DNA of 64,000 bases from Gnetum montanum (taxonomy: Eukaryota; Streptophyta; Gnetopsida; Gnetales; Gnetaceae), in assembly GCA_015680685.1 (NCBI GenBank), contig MNCI01001886.1, forward strand, positions 208,847 through 272,846, in the 5' to 3' direction. A program made the translations under genes and the position numbers. The stretch's first letter is position 1, and each line of letters starts with the position of its first letter. The notes beneath the pieces were generated by a model. That model was not told the origin of the DNA and made no database searches. It saw nothing but the letters and a program-made list of their open reading frames with translations. Shown here piece after piece: positions 59,401 through 64,000 of this stretch.

Positions 59401-60600
59401 TTCTAGCACCAAAAAACTATAGCACCTAAAAAATTTAGTGCTAGACAGCCAAAATTTTTAGAGTAGAAATAGTTTTAACTTCAGATTCACAAGACTTTAA
59501 AAAAGGATCTGAAGCACCCTAGAAAATTTTGTCAATCACCCAATGAATTATAAATTCATTGTCAATGTGTGTAATGAAAATTTGTAGCATATGAAAAGTC
59601 AGTGTACATGTTGGATATGAGCACAGAGAAATGTAAAGCAAAATGTGGCAAATAAATGAAACTATAGACTTGTACTAAAATGATGAAAAATTCATAGAGA
59701 AAAAATCTTAGAGAATATAAGTTTTAAGGCTTTATTTCCCAAGAGATTAAGGAAAAAATGCTTGCAACTCAATATAGTTGGTAGGATATGTGCTATACCT
59801 AGATCTATCCTCAAGTATTCTATATAATCTACCTTCTGAACTTTGCTCATCACTAATTGATCTACTACTTTGATCTATGCTAGGAAGAAAGTGGTTATTG
59901 GCTCTTTGATATTTTAACCACTCTAAAAATATCACATTCAAGCTGATTGCAAATTTTTCAAGAAAGTCCTTTCCATGAGACAAATTCTTCTTTAAATAGG
60001 TTATGGATCCTTGATTTGCTACTGATTAATTTTGCCATGATTGTTAACATATTTTGGGCAAATTATACCATGTTTAGAATTCCTTTCTATAATTTGTGAG
60101 CAATTATAGTTAATTTTCCTACCCCATACACTACCTCCACATGTTGCCTAGCATGTGGAACTAGGATCACCAACATATGAAGTTAAAACCCAAATATCAC
60201 ATGTTGTTGTCATAGGTCATCCAACATGTGTAATTGTAGTGTGCAATGTGTGGAATTAAAATATCAAATTTTGTATTTCTAGAAGCAACTTTTAATCCCC
60301 ACAAGCTAGACTACTTGGAACCTAGAACTTGCACAAGCTGGAATATAAGGTAATTATAGCTTGTGAAACATTATTTAGCCTCCATAAGCTAGGATGTATG
60401 AGTTTTACAATGTATAGGCTACACATCTCGTATTTTATATTAAAAATTATCTTAAATTATAGTAATATAGGATCATAATGTAATACTTTTGGGGAAAATA
60501 AGGTAATTGCATCCACCTTTATTTTCTTCACTAAATTACAAAACTTTTGGGTATGGGTTGTAACATGAATTTTCCTTGGGTGTTTCCATGTTCTCATGGC
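59370..60600 (+). repeat. Repeat R2, copy 4
   Basis: Follows the plus-strand gag. Aligns with 41230-42330 along most of its length and with 50017-51120 in the second half ('ATGTGTGGAATTA', 'CATAAGCTAGGATG', 'GGGGAAAATAAGGTAATTGC', 'CTAAATTACAAAAC'). Confidence 0.6.
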
Positions 60601-60847
60601 CATGAAAGAACAAGAAGAAATAGTTTTGACTAATATTAATGCAGTTAAAGGTATAAAGGAACCTTTGGATCAAGACAATGAAAAGACCATTGAATTTGTA
60701 GATTTGGCCAATAGTAAAAGAGATCAATTATCTGAACTAGAGGCCTCATTTCTTAATATATCAATGCAAGGCCTTTTTGGCATAAAAATAAAAAAGGACA
60801 CAGAGAGGCCAAAAAAAGAAAAAATATTAAAGATACTATTGATTTGA
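60596..60847 (+). CDS. Small uninterrupted ORF of unknown origin
   Basis: Eighty-three codons from ATG to TGA without a stop, in a region where other frames are badly decayed. The product is hydrophilic, Glu/Lys-rich and ends very basic (KKDTERPKKEKILK); a LSELEASFLN segment may be helical. It starts at the right edge of R2. No family recognised. It may be a captured exon or a chance frame. The ATG was chosen as the first in frame. Confidence 0.3.
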   Translation: MAMKEQEEIVLTNINAVKGIKEPLDQDNEKTIEFVDLANSKRDQLSELEASFLNISMQGLFGIKIKKDTERPKKEKILKILLI

Positions 60848-61529
60848 TAATGGAAATTTTAAGTAAGATTTCTTTTAGATTTTGTCTCTAATTTGTGAGT
60901 TAATTTTATTTTTTCTTTTTATCATTGTTTCTTAGATATTTGTAAAATCATAGCATATCTTGCATTTATTTTCCTTGGAATTATTTGAATTGCCTATTAT
61001 ATCCAAGAATTTAGTAATTTTTGTTGTTATTGATTAATTAGAATAACTTCATATATCAAAGTGTTCTTTCATATTGGTGATATCGCATTTTAATGTTTAA
61101 TATCTCATCCAATCATACTATTTTATATGATAAACCCAATGGATCTTACTCTATTTCTAGGTCTTCTTGTGGAATTTCTTTAGGGAAGATTGGAAATAGA
61201 TTTGTAGGATTTTTTCTAAACATTCAATGAAAGGAATGATTGGTATAGATAGCTTATGATCAATAGCATATGTGCTAAGTTTCTTTGATGAAGTCAAAAA
61301 ATATTTTGGCTTATAGAATAGAGTTTTGAAATTTGAATCCCTTATTAAACTATGATTTTCTATTAAAACTTTAAGATAGTATAAGATTTATAGTAAGTGT
61401 AAATGTAAAAACACATTTCTCATACAACCACTGAGTCTTATTTGGAGGTAACTAAGCCTTTGTGTTTCTAGAGACCACCAAACACCTAAACTCAAGTTTG
61501 AAAGAAGCCCTACCTAAGTAATTTTTGAT
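60848..61529. other. Gene-free stretch downstream of the copia pol
   Basis: On the minus strand this follows the copia RNase H and should contain the 3' LTR of that element, but I see no clear LTR border. Confidence 0.4.
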
Positions 61530-64000
61530 GTTGAGTTAGGGATTGCAAATTTGTTGATAGGAAGGGACTCCAAAATTTCATAAAAAAATAGATAGGTCAA
61601 ATTATATGTTTGAAGAGGCTTTATAAGGAAATCAACCAATTAATCTTGAGTAGACACATACTTGAATAAGATATTACCCTCCATTACTTCATGCTTGATG
61701 AAGCAGTTTTTAATGTTAACATGCTTTGACATTTTGTGAGGACTTTCTTCTTTGAGAGCTAAATTATTGATGTGTGACCATAAGCTTAATGGACAAAATG
61801 AATTTGAAGCCTACTTGAATGAAGAGCTTCTTGAGCCCTAAAATATGTTGTATGTAATATACCATTGTAATAAATTCAGCCTCACATGATGATAAGGCTC
61901 TATCATTCTACTTATTGCTACTCAAATATATGGGTTTTGGCCCCATGAAAGATTATTGAACCTAATGTAGACTTTCTTTATTGAATATATCCATCCCAAT
62001 AAGCATCATAAAGTGCATAGAAGTTTTCATCACATTTGAAAAATTTTATGGAAAAATCCATGGTCCCTTTACATGTGTCAAGAAATGATTAAGGGCATTC
62101 CTGTGGCTAAGTATAGGTTCTTTCATGGAACTTGAAAAATGGGATCTAAAAATTCAATATAAATCTTTGAATGATAAATAAACCTTCAGAATCTTATCAT
62201 GATTCTATAGATATAAGCATAAACCAATGAAGTTTTGTCTTTAAGTTGGAGTTTAAGGTTTGGAGGGAGTAGAGTGATGACTATTCTTGCATCTTTTAGG
62301 CCATATATTTTTATGATGTTTTGAGCATATCATTTTTTATGAATATTTAATGAATTATCATCTTTCTCCACATGGATTTTTTAGAAGTATGTTAGTACTC
62401 CTAGATCCTTCATCTCTTCATGTATTTCCTAAAGTTTGAAATTAATTTTTGAGAGCAAGGTAGAAAGATCAAGTTATCAACATATAGAGAAACTGAAATT
62501 ACATTAATTACTAAATTCTTGAAGTAGAGAGTAGGCTCAAACATACAAATTTAGTGTTCACTCTTAAGAATAAAATCATTGATTCAATGGAATCAAGCTC
62601 TTGGATCTTAATTAAGTACATAGAGATCCTTGTGTAGCTTGCATAATTTTTTTTCTCAGACTTGAGTTTGAAACTCTTTTAATTGGAGGATGTAGACTTC
62701 TTCTATCATATGATTGAAGAAGATTTAATTGAAATTCATTTGATACATTTTGACTTTGAGATGGGCTACTATGAAGATCATGGGCATGATCATTTTGAAT
62801 CTTGCAACAATGGTAAAGATTTCTTCATAGTTAATGTAATTCTTTTGATTAAATCTCCTTGATAACAGCCTTGAATTATGAGTAGAAATGTTTTAGTGTT
62901 TATAAAATTTTATTTTAAATACCTAGTTACTATCAATAAACTTATTACACTTTGGTTTGTCCACTAAGAATCATGTGTTATTCTACATGATTGATTCATA
63001 CTATTTTTACATTTTATTCATTTATTCTTTGATTTTTAGGACTTGATTCATACCTTATGATTCATTAATTAAGGTTGAACATGAAAAATTATATTTTTAT
63101 TTTATTATTATGCACCTTCTTTTGAAGTTACTATCTATAATTCATAATGAAAAATGGTCCTTCTCCATTCATGGTCTTGACTCACATGCCTCTTTTTTTT
63201 TCTTCTTGTCTTCTTGGTGGTTGTAGAAGGAGTCAAATGCTAAATTTTTTTGATAAAAAATTATACTCCTTGATATATGTTGCTTCTCAAGTAATTTAAA
63301 GAACTTGTAGTTACTTGTCCTAGAATCATATCTAAGAAAGGAACACTTCTACCCTCTACCAAGTAGCTTCCCTGCAAGAGTATTAAGGATCTTTACATAG
63401 CATATAGATTCAAAAACTTTGAGATGAGAGATATTTGACAACTTATTATACAATAGTTCATAGGAATTTTTCTCATATATGGATGACGTAGTGAGCCTAC
63501 TTAATATATAAGTGGAAATGTGGACTACCTCATTCTAATAGAAATTAGGGAGGAAGAAATGCTTCAACAAATATCTATAGATCTCTTGGATCATATAATT
63601 CTTCCTTTTAACCACTAAATTACTTTATGTTTCAGACCCATATTTTATTTCTTTTTAAGTCTCATAATTATTACAAAATTCATCAAAATTATTATTTATA
63701 AATTTACCTCCTTTATCAGTTCTTATGAATTTAATTTTTAAGTCAAGGATATTCTCCACCAATTTCCTAAGATTTTTAAAGACATTAAATACTTCATCTT
63801 TGGAATGGAGGATGTAGGTCCATGTGTACCTACAGAAATCATCAATAACCATTAATAAATATTTACCTTCTTCATGAAAAATGGTGATAATTGGATCCAT
63901 AACATTTATGAAGTTTCAATCCAAATATTTTCCCTCCTTTTACTTGTGTTGTGNGGACATGAATCACATACATTTTGAGATGCTTCTTAAAACTTGACTA
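61530..64000 (-). pseudogene. Ty1/copia pol remnant: integrase, RT, RNase H
   Basis: Read from the window end downwards; the 5' part lies outside. Integrase: GKYLLMVIDDFCRYTWTY (63864-63811) and IRTDKGGKFINN (63727-63690; usually DNGGEF), open at 63900-63655, then SHLKVFESICYV text near 63430. RT: an LYVDNLIFL block near 62487-62460, where the usual YVDD has become YVDN by G-to-A change. RNase H: a 'SSCEAE'-like region near 61890, HKMSKHVNIKNCFIKHEV (about 61735-61685) and STQDQLVDFLIKPL-like text near 61655-61615. Integrase before RT proves Ty1/copia. One ambiguous base at 63954. Confidence 0.8.

Overview
The window is transposon-derived DNA from a large plant genome. It is AT-rich, CpG is scarce, and I find no intact host gene, tRNA, rRNA or CRISPR. 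Families present are Ty3/gypsy of the Tat/Ogre kind (gag, protease, RT, two RNase H domains, integrase), a Ty3 chromovirus, Ty1/copia, an integrated plant pararetrovirus (Caulimoviridae-like) and tRNA-like SINE heads. Very long old LTR elements, strong C-to-T decay and a caulimovirid copy suggest a gymnosperm, possibly one with an unusually AT-rich genome, but the species cannot be read from the sequence.

Layout. 1-1595 (+): end of a Tat-type pol (RNase H tail and integrase). 1950-2650: Ty1/copia-like LTR. 3316-21527: one complete Tat/Ogre-type element of 18.2 kb ('element A') with 1.6-kb LTRs (3321-4983, 19934-21522) and a perfect 5-bp target duplication TTACT. Inside it lie a duplicated leader, gag, protease, a 7.5-kb block between protease and RT, then RT, RNase H, archaeal-type RNase H and integrase. 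The block between protease and RT carries a decayed, intron-containing gene on the opposite strand (12826-9353) that I do not recognise. It is the most interesting object in the window. 22060-26485 and 33505-37968 are two copies of a 4.4-kb direct repeat ('repeat B': 5' part of a Tat-like element, minus strand). They exactly bracket 26486-33503, a rearranged and nearly complete caulimovirid genome. 38530-40880 (-): another Tat gag. 41230-42330, 50017-51120, 55990-57010 and 59370-60600: four copies of a 1.1-kb repeat ('R2'). 44390-47460 (-): chromovirus gag to RNase H. 47476-48067: an LTR end with a tRNA-Met primer site. 52255-55980 (-): Tat pol with an internal tandem duplication. 57905-59400 (+): Tat gag. 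61530-64000 (-): Ty1/copia pol that runs off the window.

Every coding region is broken by stops and frameshifts, so nothing here is likely to make a working protein. Nearly all in-frame stops sit where C-to-T change of CAG, CAA or CGA would create them, as expected for long-methylated repeats. The coding calls are therefore domain-level assignments of decayed reading frames, and their edges are approximate.
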